64,000 nt of DNA from the NCBI GenBank assembly GCA_965242975.1, contig CBDETS010000007.1, positions 2,294,001 through 2,358,000 of the forward strand. Direction: 5' to 3'. Below, piece after piece: positions 46,360 to 56,088 of this stretch (the first letter of the stretch is position 1; every line of letters begins with the position of its first letter). The notes beneath the pieces were generated by a model, which saw only the letters and a program-made list of their open reading frames with translations, ran no database searches and was not told the origin of the DNA. The stretch is from JAPPHA01 sp965242975 (GTDB lineage Bacteria > Pseudomonadota > Alphaproteobacteria > Rhodobacterales > Rhodobacteraceae). The position numbers were made by a program, and so were the translations under genes.

Positions 46360-49278
46360 TCATGCTTCCTGGTGTCGGACCAGGCCTCGAAAGACACCTT
46401 CGACCGCCGTCAACTCGGCAAAGGTGCCTTCCTGCACGACCTTGCCGGCATCCAATACATAGATGCGGTCCGCCTGGCGTAAGGTGGAAAGGCGGTGAGC
46501 AATCACGATCCGCGTGGAGGTCATCTGCGTGAGGTTTTCCATGACCCTGGCCTGGGTTTCGTTGTCCAGCCAGTTGGTCGCTTCGTCGAACAGCAGGATG
46601 CGGGGATTGCGCATCAGCGCGCGGGCGATCATGATCCGTTGGCTTTCTCCGCCCGATGTGACGCTGCTGCTGTCGCCCACGCAGGTCAGCATGCCCATCG
46701 GCATTGCGGTTATCTCTTCGTCGATCGCCGCGGTTCGCGCCGCCTGCCACACGGCATCGGCGGATGCGTCGTCCTGTTCGCCAACGATGTTGTCCCAGAT
46801 ATCCTGCGGATGCAGTTGCACTTCCTGGGGAACCGCACCGATCTTCCGGCGCAACTGTTTCACGTTCAATTGCCTCAAATCGCGTCGATCAAAGTAAATC
46901 GCTCCCGACGTCGGTTGATTCACGCCGAGGGCAAGCCGGAATAGCGTGCTCTTGCCGGCACCGGACTCGCCGGCAATCGCGATGAATTCTCCGGGGTGGG
47001 CCTGGATCGAGACATTGTCCAGAATCAAGGGACCATCAGGGACATATCTGAAGGAGACACGGTCGAACACAACATCGCCGCCAAGGTGTTCGACCGGTTC
47101 TCCGCCGATGCTCGTTTCCGGCGTCTCGGCAAGGAACGGCCGGACATAACTGTACTCGGACACAATGGTCGCAACCGCTCCGAACGAAGCGCCCAGGCGG
47201 ACAAGTCCCGTAACGAAAACCGTGAACGCGATGTAGATGAAGAGGAACTCTCCGACCGTTAGCGTCCCGGCGCCGCGCAGTGTAACCGCCAGCAGCAGAA
47301 CGGCCCCTGCGAACAAAGGCAGTGCGGAGCCGAATGCGCGCAAGAACGCCCTGCGGGCACCAAGTTCCAGTTCAGCGCGTTGTTGTTCACTGAAGTCGCG
47401 CGCCCAGGCAGCGAAAGCCGATCCCTCCGCGCCTGCGACACGAAGTTTGGCGATACCGTTGAAGATCTGAAACAGCCGGCCAGTCAGGCGGTTGACGGCG
47501 CGAGCCGCCCTGCCATGGGGAGGTGCCTGAAACAGACCAAGCAGCACCGTCGCCAACAAGCCCAGAAAACCAAAGGCAGCCGCCACGCCTCCGAGTACAG
47601 CGTCGTACAGGAAGATGACCGCCAGCGCAGGAACCAGAAAGACGATGGACAGCACGTCATTCGCGACCTGACCCTGAACGGCGTCGCGAACTCGCTGGAA
47701 TGTCATGCCCCTCATTGCACGATCACCGGTCGGGTACCGATGCAGGAAGCGTAGCGGCAACCGCAACATACGATCCCAGAACGCCGCTTCAATTCGGGCC
47801 GCGGCACGTCCCTCGATTCGCATCAATGCCATTCCCTGGAACACATGCGTCAGCGCCCAGATGAAAGCGAAAAACGCGAGCGCCGCGGAAACCGTGTAGA
47901 GCAGTCCGATTTCGCCGGTCGGGATGACCCAATCCGCGACGTATCCGAGTATTGCAGCGGGCAGTATCATGATCAGACCGCCCAGAAGCCCGGCCGCGGC
48001 GAAGCGTGCAACGCCAGCAAACATTCCTTTCCTGGCGATCTGCAGCAGATCCCGCCACCCCGCACGGGCCGACGTCAAGGGGCGGCAAAAGGACCAGGCT
48101 TCACCCCTCAGCGTTGCAGCGTTTCCGGATGTGACCGAGGTCGTCTGCCCGGTCGCGGGGTCGACAATCCGGTAACGTCCAAGCGTACCGGGAAGCAATG
48201 CCACGGGTCGATTGTCGTCCGCCCTGAATCCCAGCATCGCGCCACTGTCGCCGATCCACCAACGATCTTCCTCGGTGAGCCGCACCTGTCGTCGCCGGGC
48301 GCCGGACACATCCAGGGTTTCGTCCAGGGACGGCACGAAGTCCGGTGCAACTGACTTCGCCGGCCACTCGAAGTCGATCCCTTCATGCTCGCCGATCAGG
48401 CGCATGACCTCGCCAAGTGCAGAATTTTCCCCGATCTCCCGCTCCTGCCCGGCACGATCGTAGGGATCGAAAAGGCGGGACCGTGCCCTGTCCTCATCGA
48501 TGCGACGGTCCATCACGTCAGCGCGGTCCAGGTTGTACTGGTCCGCGATCGCCAGGCTCCGGTTGAGCCGTTCCAGGGACAGCGCGAGCTTGTGGAAATC
48601 CTCAAGGGAACGCAGCAGCTGTCCGGAGGCCCACAGGGTCTCGGAAGATACGGCGGAAACCTGTTGCGGGGACGACAACCTAATCCAGCTTGCGGACGTG
48701 ACAGGAATCGCGCCCAGCCTGTCGGTCCCCGAGTGTGCCGCAACGTCGACCAGATCCATGAACAGGGCAGTGTCAGGCGCAGACGGTTGCAGCCATGCCA
48801 CTCCTCGTCTCACCGAAAGCCGTCCCACTTCGGATCGCCTGGGTTCACCGGCTTCGACGAACACGTCCGGTTGCGGGCGAAAAATGACGTCCCGCGCCAG
48901 CATGGCACCGATATCGACGACCCACGAATCGATCAGCTCGGCAATGTCCTTCGGGCGGACTTCGGCCAGCCGCGCAATCGGCACGCGACGCAATACCGTT
49001 CCCCACAGCCCCTTGGCTGTCAGGCCAAGCGTCGTCGTGCCCGCATGTGGCGTTACCCCCGGCAGGAGGCGCCCCGCTTCGACCCGCATCAAGTGTTGAG
49101 GGGCCGATCGCTCGTCCCCTTTCGGCAGTTCGACCAAGAACACATCGACTGCCCCTTGCTCAACGAACCAGACGGATTCACGATCGTCCAGATCCAGTGG
49201 CAGGTTTCCGGCGCATGGTATCCGCTCCCCGGATTCCACCGCAAATTCGGCAAACGTTTGTCCTTCCTGGTCAGGCAT
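46360..49278 (-). CDS. NHLP-type bacteriocin export ABC transporter, permease/ATPase subunit
   Basis: A 972-residue protein of the NHLM export class. The N-terminal ~400 residues are a long cytoplasmic region (cyclic-nucleotide-domain-like opening FAEFAVESGERIPCAGN), followed by six membrane helices (from ~420) and a nucleotide-binding domain with Walker A (GESGAGKSTLFRLAL), signature (VTSGGESQRIMIARAL) and Walker B (ILLFDEATNWLD). It has no peptidase. In related loci it works with the peptidase-bearing subunit to export peptides made from nitrile-hydratase-like leaders. Confidence 0.88.
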   Translation of the reverse strand: MPDQEGQTFAEFAVESGERIPCAGNLPLDLDDRESVWFVEQGAVDVFLVELPKGDERSAPQHLMRVEAGRLLPGVTPHAGTTTLGLTAKGLWGTVLRRVPIARLAEVRPKDIAELIDSWVVDIGAMLARDVIFRPQPDVFVEAGEPRRSEVGRLSVRRGVAWLQPSAPDTALFMDLVDVAAHSGTDRLGAIPVTSASWIRLSSPQQVSAVSSETLWASGQLLRSLEDFHKLALSLERLNRSLAIADQYNLDRADVMDRRIDEDRARSRLFDPYDRAGQEREIGENSALGEVMRLIGEHEGIDFEWPAKSVAPDFVPSLDETLDVSGARRRQVRLTEEDRWWIGDSGAMLGFRADDNRPVALLPGTLGRYRIVDPATGQTTSVTSGNAATLRGEAWSFCRPLTSARAGWRDLLQIARKGMFAGVARFAAAGLLGGLIMILPAAILGYVADWVIPTGEIGLLYTVSAALAFFAFIWALTHVFQGMALMRIEGRAAARIEAAFWDRMLRLPLRFLHRYPTGDRAMRGMTFQRVRDAVQGQVANDVLSIVFLVPALAVIFLYDAVLGGVAAAFGFLGLLATVLLGLFQAPPHGRAARAVNRLTGRLFQIFNGIAKLRVAGAEGSAFAAWARDFSEQQRAELELGARRAFLRAFGSALPLFAGAVLLLAVTLRGAGTLTVGEFLFIYIAFTVFVTGLVRLGASFGAVATIVSEYSYVRPFLAETPETSIGGEPVEHLGGDVVFDRVSFRYVPDGPLILDNVSIQAHPGEFIAIAGESGAGKSTLFRLALGVNQPTSGAIYFDRRDLRQLNVKQLRRKIGAVPQEVQLHPQDIWDNIVGEQDDASADAVWQAARTAAIDEEITAMPMGMLTCVGDSSSVTSGGESQRIMIARALMRNPRILLFDEATNWLDNETQARVMENLTQMTSTRIVIAHRLSTLRQADRIYVLDAGKVVQEGTFAELTAVEGVFRGLVRHQEA

Positions 49279-49497
49279 TGATCTTGTCCCGCTCCGAATA
49301 CGGTGCCATTGCGAACCGGTGTCCCGGTCGAAAGCTCACTCGACTCCTCCCGGAACACCTCCCGCGGGCGACGGGGAACAACGGCCACCGGCAAGCCCCG
49401 GTACCATGCGGCGCGGTCCGGACCCATGGTATCGTCCTTTCCGCCATGTGCCGCCCGGGCCGAACGAGTCCTCGCGAAGACTTTCCGGCGTGCACGC

Positions 49498-51717
49498 TCA
49501 GTCCTCCCGCAGGAGCCGGTGGTACAAACCGTCCGGATCGGCCATGAGCTCGTCGTGCGTGCCTCTTTGTACTTCCTTGCCCCGATCGAGAGCGACAATC
49601 TGATCGCAGTCGCGGATCGTGCTCAGCCGGTGCGCGACAATCAGGCAGCTAATTCCCCGGCGCCGTAGCGCATCGTCGACGGCCCTTTCGGTCTTGGAGT
49701 CGAGCGCACTGGTCGCTTCGTCGAGAATCAGCACTGTCGGGTTGCCCACCAGCGCCCGGGCAATCTCCAGTCGCTGCCGCTCGCCGCCGCTGAAGTTGCT
49801 CCCCTCCTCTTCGACCTGTGTCGCATAGCCAAGCGGCCGGTCCACGATCCGGTCATGGATGCAGGCGTCGCGGGCGGCCGCGACCAGGATTTCGTCGGGA
49901 ACACCAGAATTCCAAAGGGTGACGTTTTCGCGCACGGTCCCGGAAAAAAGGACCGGACTCTGATCCACGACCGACAGAGAGCGTGCCATCATTGCATCAG
50001 GGAATTCGTGCCGCGGACAGCCGTCGAACAGGATTTCGCCCGACCAGAGTTCGTTGGCACCGCTGACGAGGCTGGCCAATGTCGACTTCCCCGACCCGCT
50101 GGCGCCGACCACGGCAACCCTCTGTCCCGGTTCGATGACGAGACTGAAGTCCGTGATGAGTGGCGGACGACCGCGATCGTATCCGAAGGTCACGTTCCTC
50201 AGTTCCACGCCGCCAGCCAACCGCAAGCGTCCATTCACTGCCGCCCTGGACCCCGTTTCCGTGCCGCTGCGCGAAAATCGCGCGTCTTCCTCGGTATTCG
50301 AGATGTCATCCAGGCGCTGCAGGCCGATCAGGAGAGCCTGCCTTTGACTGGCAAAGTCGACCAGGCGTCCAACCGGGGCCAGGAACATGGACGCCAGGAC
50401 AAAGCTTGCCACAAGCGCACCGAGCGTCATGTCGCCGGCCATGACCTCGCCCGCCCCGATAGCGAGTACTGCCATTTGGGCCAGCAGTGTGAACAGGCCC
50501 GGCAGAGCCGCGTTGATGTGGCCAAGTTCATTGAAGCGCCGACGCACTGCGACTTCACGTGCCTGATGTCCACTCCAGCGGGAGAAAAACCCATCATCCG
50601 CAGCGGTCATCCGCAACGTGTCGCTCTGACGCAACATCAGCATGCCCAGTCCGAACAGCAGACTCTGCTCCCGCCGCAGCATGGAGTGCTCGTCAACCCG
50701 CATACGGGAGATCAAGTGGGCGAGCGCGACATTCGGAAGCGCGAGCGCCAGAACGACCAAGGCCAACTTGACGTCGTACGTGAACAAGGCCACGAGAAAG
50801 ACCGCTCCCATCGCGACTTCGACCAAAAGGTTCAGAAAGCCGTTCGCCAGCCCCTTCGCAACCCTGTCAACGGACAGGATACGATCGGTCAATTCACCGA
50901 CGAGCCGATGGTTGAAGAAAGTCAGCGGCAGTCTCAGGAGTCTTGTCAGGAAGCGATCGCCGGCAATGATCGACATACGGACGGCAAGTCGCCGCATGCA
51001 CCGCTGCATGATCCAGCTCAGCCAAAGGACGAGAAGTCCGGCGACGGCCAACACGCCTGCCGCGTACCCGCCGTATGACTCCTCCCCCGCAAAAGCGCGG
51101 TCAACAAACAGATTCAGCGATATTGGCAGGCTAAGTGCCAGGACAGCCATCATCAGCCCGCATGCGATCGTAAAGGCCAACGCCAGACCGGCGCCTTCGA
51201 ACCAGGGTCGGATGCGTTCGAGAATGCTCGGAGGAATGCCGCCCGGTCGAAACTCCGGCGTTGGGCTGAAATACAGCGCGATTCCCGAAAAGCCCTCGAC
51301 GAGCTCTTGCCAGGACAGTCTACGGCGCCCGATCGCCGGGTCGTTCACCAATACCGAATTTCCGTCGAACCCTTCAAGGATGAGGAAGTGATTCAGGTCC
51401 CAGAACAGTACTTGCGGCAGGGGCATGCTCCGGAGATGTCCGGCATTCACGCTTCGGCCGGTGCACTTGAGGCCGTAATGTCTGGCGGCGCGCGAGATTC
51501 CCGCGGCCGTCGAACCGTCCCTGCTGACCTCGCAAAGGTCGCGCAGCTCGTTCAGATGCACCCATCGTCCGAACCAAGCGAGAATGCTGCCGAGACACGC
51601 GGCCCCGCACTCGGTGATGTGCATTTGCATCACCAGGGGAGTAACGACCTGCTGCCTGGTGGCTCGCGAAGATGTCCTTTTGGGACGCATCAACTCCCTG
51701 AAACGGCGGGGCAGCAT
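49498..51717 (-). CDS. NHLP-type bacteriocin export ABC transporter with C39 peptidase
   Basis: A 739-residue fusion of peptidase, permease and ATPase. The N-terminal C39 peptidase has its cysteine in HITECGAACLGSIL (Cys37), the histidine in WDLNHFLILEGF and the aspartate in VLVNDPAIG. It should cut the leader after a double-glycine-type site. Six helices follow, then Walker A (GASGSGKSTLASLV), signature (FSGGERQRLEIARAL) and Walker B (VLILDEATSALD). The ATG directly follows the adaptor gene's TGA. Its substrate is very likely the precursor at 52877-53152. Confidence 0.93.
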   Translation of the reverse strand: MLPRRFRELMRPKRTSSRATRQQVVTPLVMQMHITECGAACLGSILAWFGRWVHLNELRDLCEVSRDGSTAAGISRAARHYGLKCTGRSVNAGHLRSMPLPQVLFWDLNHFLILEGFDGNSVLVNDPAIGRRRLSWQELVEGFSGIALYFSPTPEFRPGGIPPSILERIRPWFEGAGLALAFTIACGLMMAVLALSLPISLNLFVDRAFAGEESYGGYAAGVLAVAGLLVLWLSWIMQRCMRRLAVRMSIIAGDRFLTRLLRLPLTFFNHRLVGELTDRILSVDRVAKGLANGFLNLLVEVAMGAVFLVALFTYDVKLALVVLALALPNVALAHLISRMRVDEHSMLRREQSLLFGLGMLMLRQSDTLRMTAADDGFFSRWSGHQAREVAVRRRFNELGHINAALPGLFTLLAQMAVLAIGAGEVMAGDMTLGALVASFVLASMFLAPVGRLVDFASQRQALLIGLQRLDDISNTEEDARFSRSGTETGSRAAVNGRLRLAGGVELRNVTFGYDRGRPPLITDFSLVIEPGQRVAVVGASGSGKSTLASLVSGANELWSGEILFDGCPRHEFPDAMMARSLSVVDQSPVLFSGTVRENVTLWNSGVPDEILVAAARDACIHDRIVDRPLGYATQVEEEGSNFSGGERQRLEIARALVGNPTVLILDEATSALDSKTERAVDDALRRRGISCLIVAHRLSTIRDCDQIVALDRGKEVQRGTHDELMADPDGLYHRLLRED

Positions 51718-52617
51718 TCAGAAACGTCCGGCATCGAGAAGGGCAGCGGGAGAGATCCGGCCCAAGGCGACCCGTGCACGGCAGGAAGTACCTTCCACCA
51801 TTGACGGGTTCGTCGCGGCCTCGAGTGCAAAATCGACCCGGTGTGACGCACCGTCGACCGCTGGCATGAGTTCCACCAGCCATCCCGGCAGAGGTCCTGC
51901 GGTCACGGACGTCACCACCCCGGGGACTGTAAGTATCCTTCCTTCACGCGTCGGCACCTCAACGGTGGCTGCCAGACCCGGCTTGACGCGTCGCGCCATG
52001 CCAGGACTGAGCTGGGCTGCCGCGCTCACCGACCCATCACCCGCGCCGGCTTCGCCAAGGATGAGGGCAATCGGCGCACCGGCGAAGAGATGATTTCCTG
52101 GCTCCGAATTCAGCGCCGCGACCTCTCCGCTGCTCCCCGCGACGATCATCTCACGCGCGGTACGGAGTGCCTCCAATTTCAGCGCCTCCGCCCGTGCCGA
52201 AGCCAACGTCAAGGCCAGTGCGCCACCGCTGTCCTCCGCCCGCAATGCCTCCTGCTCAAGGAGACCCACCCGGTCGCGCAAGACGGCGACCTCGCGCGCC
52301 AGTTTCGGCATGCTCTGCCGGGCAACCGGCGTGCCCTCATCCACGTGATCTCCAGGGGCAACCAGGTATTCAAGCAAGTGACCGGCTTCGGTCGCGACCA
52401 CGTGGTTTCGGACTCCCGACCTGATCAAAACGCAGTCGGTCGTTAACCCATCCTCGATGCTGCCGAAGAGTGACCAGGCAAGCAGGGAAAAGGTGAGGAG
52501 GGCGATGCCTGCCAGCACAATGAGTTCATGTGGCGCAGTTACGGTCAAAAGATGGTCGAGTTGATGGCGCTTTCTTCTGCTCGCAACAGTCTCGTTCAGT
52601 CCCAGCCTGTTCAACAT
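51718..52617 (-). CDS. NHLP bacteriocin system secretion protein (HlyD-type adaptor)
   Basis: A 299-residue membrane-fusion protein. One transmembrane segment near the N-terminus (LIVLAGIALLTFSLLAWSLF) is followed by a periplasmic part with lipoyl-like halves (VVATEAGHLLEYLVAPGDHV and GEVAALNSEPGNHLFAGAPI) and a helical section between them. It would link the export ABC subunits to the outer envelope. First gene of the minus-strand export operon and divergent from the precursor gene. Confidence 0.85.
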   Translation of the reverse strand: MLNRLGLNETVASRRKRHQLDHLLTVTAPHELIVLAGIALLTFSLLAWSLFGSIEDGLTTDCVLIRSGVRNHVVATEAGHLLEYLVAPGDHVDEGTPVARQSMPKLAREVAVLRDRVGLLEQEALRAEDSGGALALTLASARAEALKLEALRTAREMIVAGSSGEVAALNSEPGNHLFAGAPIALILGEAGAGDGSVSAAAQLSPGMARRVKPGLAATVEVPTREGRILTVPGVVTSVTAGPLPGWLVELMPAVDGASHRVDFALEAATNPSMVEGTSCRARVALGRISPAALLDAGRF

Positions 52618-52754
52618 TGACCATGTATCCTGGACTCACCGCGATTTCCGGCTCGCAGACAGTTCGCCATTGACATCGCCCACAGTTATCGAAGCACACG
52701 ACCGATTGATACCGGGCCGATATCAATTCGGAGGATTATCGTATTGACGACAAC

Positions 52755-52783
52755 TTGTCTCAAGATTTTTTTCTTTGTAAATT
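52755..52783 (+). promoter_or_regulatory. Putative sigma-70-type promoter of the precursor gene
   Basis: TTGTCT (52755-52760), a 17-base spacer and TAAATT (52778-52783) lie in a strikingly AT-rich block (about 52735-52800) in this GC-rich region, ~95 bases before the precursor start. Consensus match is four of six at each box. A second candidate -35 (ttgacg, 52744) lies nearby. Confidence 0.4.
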
Positions 52784-52876
52784 TCTGATTTATGTTTATG
52801 TAACCAATGTGCTTGAGGCAAAATGAGATTGCGGCCTCAACTTCAGGAAACTCCAGTTCCGGTCAGGAGAACAGAA

Positions 52877-53152
52877 ATGGAATGGCAAACTATTGCAGAA
52901 ACGCCGTTACAGTCGGCCGAAGACATGCGGCGCCAGATAACCGACAAGGCGATCACCGACGACTCGTTTCGGGCTGCGCTGATCACGGAGCCGAAGGAAA
53001 CGATCTCAAAGGAATTGGGCCTCGACCTTCCTGACGACGTCCAGATCAAAGTCCACGTGAGTGACGAGAGTACGCTTCATCTGGCCTTGCCGGCAACGGA
53101 ACTCGGCGAGGAGCAGCTGGAGGCGATCGCCGCCGGCCGCTGCTGCTGCTGA
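52877..53152 (+). CDS. NHLP-leader RiPP precursor peptide with core Arg-Cys-Cys-Cys
   Basis: A 91-residue precursor whose leader resembles the nitrile hydratase alpha subunit, the NHLP type: AITDDSFRAALITEPKETIS, KELGLDLPDDVQIKVHVSDE, LHLALPATELGEEQLEAIAA. It then has a Gly and ends in Arg-Cys-Cys-Cys. The Ala-Ala-Gly is the likely cleavage point for the C39 peptidase, leaving a core of about four residues. ATG 52877 is preceded by caggag at good spacing; the frame also opens at 52823 but without a leader-like sequence. The gene is divergent from its exporter operon, with the YcaO enzyme in the same locus. Confidence 0.88.
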   Translation: MEWQTIAETPLQSAEDMRRQITDKAITDDSFRAALITEPKETISKELGLDLPDDVQIKVHVSDESTLHLALPATELGEEQLEAIAAGRCCC

Positions 53153-53165
53153 AGGGGCGACCCCA

Positions 53166-53197
53166 CCGTGCACCGTGACATTTTTCACGGTGCACGG
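53166..53197 (+). terminator. Strong hairpin after the precursor gene
   Basis: Arms ccgtgcaccgtga (53166-53178) and tcacggtgcacgg (53185-53197) pair perfectly around a cattt-t loop, 14 bases after the stop codon. It can end or attenuate the precursor transcript before the downstream transporter gene, giving high precursor and lower transporter expression. Confidence 0.65.
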
Positions 53198-53760
53198 AAT
53201 ACTCCAGGCTTTGGGCCGCTCCGGGCGAAGGCCCGTGCGTCGCGCCCGGGAGAGCTGCAGTGTTGAGGAAAACTTGAGGACTGCTTTTGATGTGGCTGTT
53301 GCGGGTATCGTTCAACTGAACGGACAATCCGTAACGAAACCGTCTTCGACCCACTTTGCATAACCGCTCTCGCAAATCGATTTTCAACCATGTTCCGAAG
53401 TCAGCCGGCTTGCTTCCGGGTGGAAGCGGCGGCAGGGAAGTTCTGCTTGTGGCGCAGCACGGTTGTGCTCGTCGACCTCATGCATCGTCCCGGCTTTGCC
53501 GGGCCGAACACTGGAGAGCAAACCAGTCCTTCATGTGGCACAGCGCGGATAACGAATTGCCTGGCGGGGCATCGAATGTCGTCCCTCGGGCCTTGCGACC
53601 AAAGGGCCTCGGGCCGGGCACCCCATCCGGCATCCGTCCTTGCCGGACCAGACCTCCTGCAAACGTTGCGGGAACCTGGTGCGTTACCGCCGAGGCAACC
53701 AAGTGAACGACGCGACCACGACGACGTGAGAGCCGTTGGACATTCGCGAAGGGGACAGCA
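53198..53760. other. Stretch between precursor and transporter, nothing recognised
   Basis: About 560 bases. Several frames are open on both strands but none shows leader-peptide, enzyme or transposase features that I can support. A second short precursor was looked for and not found. Confidence 0.4.
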
Positions 53761-56088
53761 GTGACAAATGAGCCAGGCGCCGAAGCGCGGGACATCCGGG
53801 TTCGGTTCGGGGAGTGGACCGTCGCGGCCCGTTGGTGGATCGTCGCCGCGACCCTGACGCTCGCCGCATTGGCGGCGAGCGGTGTGTTGCACCTCAAACC
53901 ATCAACGGATTACCGAACCTTCTTCAGCAAAGACAATCCCGAACTCATCGAGTTTGAGTCGTTCGAAAATACGTACGAGAGAAGTGACAATGTCCTCGTG
54001 ATGATCGTACCTGACGACGGGGATGCGACATCAGAGCAAGCTCTCGCATCGACGCTCTGGCTGGTTGAGCACCTGTGGAAGACGCCGTACGCGTCACGTG
54101 TCGACTCGATCACCAACTTTCCGCTCATGACGGCTGAGGAAGACGACCTGTATGTGCGCGACCTGGTCGACCCCGGCAAGATCGGTGACGCCCAGGAACG
54201 CGCCTGGATCCGGAAAACTGCGCTCGCTGATCCGCGGCTTGCGGGCAATCTCCTGGCGCGAGACGGCGGTGTCAGTGCCATCAACATCACGGTTAAACTC
54301 CCTGAAGGCGACAGTGCGGCCAATACAGCGGAAGTCGCGGAGTTCGTGCGCGAAACCGCAGTGGAGGCAGAGGAACGTTTTTCCGGTGTCGACGTCCGCC
54401 TCGTCGGCTTGGTCATCCTAAACCAGTCCTTCAATGAAGCGACGGTAGGCACCATGACCACGGTGCTGCCCGCATCCCTGGCCGCAATGGCCCTGATCAT
54501 CGGCATCCTGACGCGCGGCTTCGCGGGACTGGCGGCGACCGGGTCCGTCACGGTTATCTCCATTCTCGCGACCATGGGGCTCGCAGGCTGGATCGGAATT
54601 CCGTTCTCGACAGCGACATCCGCAACGCCAATCATCGTGTTGACCCTAACCGTGGCCAGTTGCATGCACGTGCTTGCAACCGTGCAGGAACGCATCGGAA
54701 CCGGGTGTCGGAGTCGCAAGGCCGTGGCCGAAGCCATCACGATAAACTTGAATCCGATTTTTCTCGCGAGCGCGACGACTGCAGTCGGTTTCCTGATGAT
54801 GAACTTTTCCGAGGTGCCTCCTTACCGAGACCTTGGAACGCTCGTTGCCGTCGGCACGGGGGTCTCGTTTGTCCTCTCGGTTACGTTCCTTCCGGCGATG
54901 CTTGCCATTTTCCCCATGCGAAAACCCCTGCCGCAGCGGGCGCTCGTTGGAGTTGCCGCCGTTGCAGAGTTCACGATTCGCCGAAGGCGCATGCTGCTTT
55001 GGGGTTCGGTTGCCGTGGTTCTCGGCCTCTCAGCCGGTATTCCGCGCAACGAGTTGAACGACGTGTTGACGAATTTCTTTGACGAAAAGGTTCAGATACG
55101 CAGCGATACGGACTTTCTCGACGAAAACCTGAGCGGCAACACGGTGCTCGAGTACTCGATCGTATCGAACGGGCCGGACGGGATCGCTGAGCCCACCTTT
55201 ATCAAGGCTGTGTCTGACTTTGCCGATTGGTATCGGGCGCAACCGGAAACGCGTCATGTCCTGGTCATCAGCGATACGTTCCGGCAGATCAACATGAGCA
55301 TGAACGGCGGTGATCCGAACGCATATCGGCTTCCTGAAAGCCGCACACTCGCGTCACAGTACCTGCTTCTCTACGAACTCTCGCTTCCCTTCGGTCTCGA
55401 CCTCAACAACCGCATCGACGTCTCCAAGTCGGCAACACGGATGACGGTGACCACCCGAACACTTTCCACAAAAGAAACATTGAAGCTGGATGCGCGCGCA
55501 ACGGCATGGCTGGCGGACAATGTGCCGAACATATCCCGGGTCGAAAGCACGGGAGCATCGCTGATGTTTGCGCACATGGGTCAGCGCAACATTCGCGCGA
55601 TGCTGGTCGGGACGGCGGTCGCCTTTCTCGTCGTAGCACTTCTTCTCATCGCAGCATTCCGTTCGCTTCGCATCGGATTGGTCAGCCTCGTGCCCAATTT
55701 TGTTCCCGGATTGATGGCATTCGGACTTTGGGGCCTGGCCGTGGCCGAGGTCGGCCTCGCACTCTCGGTCGTTATGGCGATGACGATCGGTATCGTGGTG
55801 GACGATACGGTCCATTTTCTCAGCAAGTATCTCCGCGCACGGCGTGAACTCGGCCATTCGCCAGAAGACGCGGTACGCTACGCCTTTCGGACCGTCGGTG
55901 GGGCATTATTCATGACAACGGTCATACTGGTGGCCGGATTTTCAGTACTCGGTCTTTCCGACTTCCTTCCGACCGCGCAGATGGGGCAACTCACGGCAAT
56001 TGTCATCGCACTTGCCCTGGTGTGCGACTATCTGTTTCTCCCACCTCTCCTGTTGACGGTGGACAGACAGCGAAACGCAGACGGATGA
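53761..56088 (+). CDS. MMPL/RND family transporter
   Basis: A 775-residue membrane protein with two repeats of a large periplasmic loop followed by six helices, the RND/MMPL plan. The first helix is WIVAATLTLAALAASGV; periplasmic loop 1 covers ~30-220; the sterol-sensing-like bundle starts near TMTTVLPASLAAMALIIGIL. The second bundle contains VVMAMTIGIVVDDTVHFLSK, with paired aspartates typical of proton-driven members. GTG 53761 has aaggggac upstream. In this locus it may export or give immunity to the peptide product (inference); it also resembles exporters of lipid-like substrates. Confidence 0.85.
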   Translation: MTNEPGAEARDIRVRFGEWTVAARWWIVAATLTLAALAASGVLHLKPSTDYRTFFSKDNPELIEFESFENTYERSDNVLVMIVPDDGDATSEQALASTLWLVEHLWKTPYASRVDSITNFPLMTAEEDDLYVRDLVDPGKIGDAQERAWIRKTALADPRLAGNLLARDGGVSAINITVKLPEGDSAANTAEVAEFVRETAVEAEERFSGVDVRLVGLVILNQSFNEATVGTMTTVLPASLAAMALIIGILTRGFAGLAATGSVTVISILATMGLAGWIGIPFSTATSATPIIVLTLTVASCMHVLATVQERIGTGCRSRKAVAEAITINLNPIFLASATTAVGFLMMNFSEVPPYRDLGTLVAVGTGVSFVLSVTFLPAMLAIFPMRKPLPQRALVGVAAVAEFTIRRRRMLLWGSVAVVLGLSAGIPRNELNDVLTNFFDEKVQIRSDTDFLDENLSGNTVLEYSIVSNGPDGIAEPTFIKAVSDFADWYRAQPETRHVLVISDTFRQINMSMNGGDPNAYRLPESRTLASQYLLLYELSLPFGLDLNNRIDVSKSATRMTVTTRTLSTKETLKLDARATAWLADNVPNISRVESTGASLMFAHMGQRNIRAMLVGTAVAFLVVALLLIAAFRSLRIGLVSLVPNFVPGLMAFGLWGLAVAEVGLALSVVMAMTIGIVVDDTVHFLSKYLRARRELGHSPEDAVRYAFRTVGGALFMTTVILVAGFSVLGLSDFLPTAQMGQLTAIVIALALVCDYLFLPPLLLTVDRQRNADG

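Noticed and set aside
53198..53760. Second precursor peptide gene
   Set aside because: No frame shows an NHLP-type leader or a Gly-type cleavage site.
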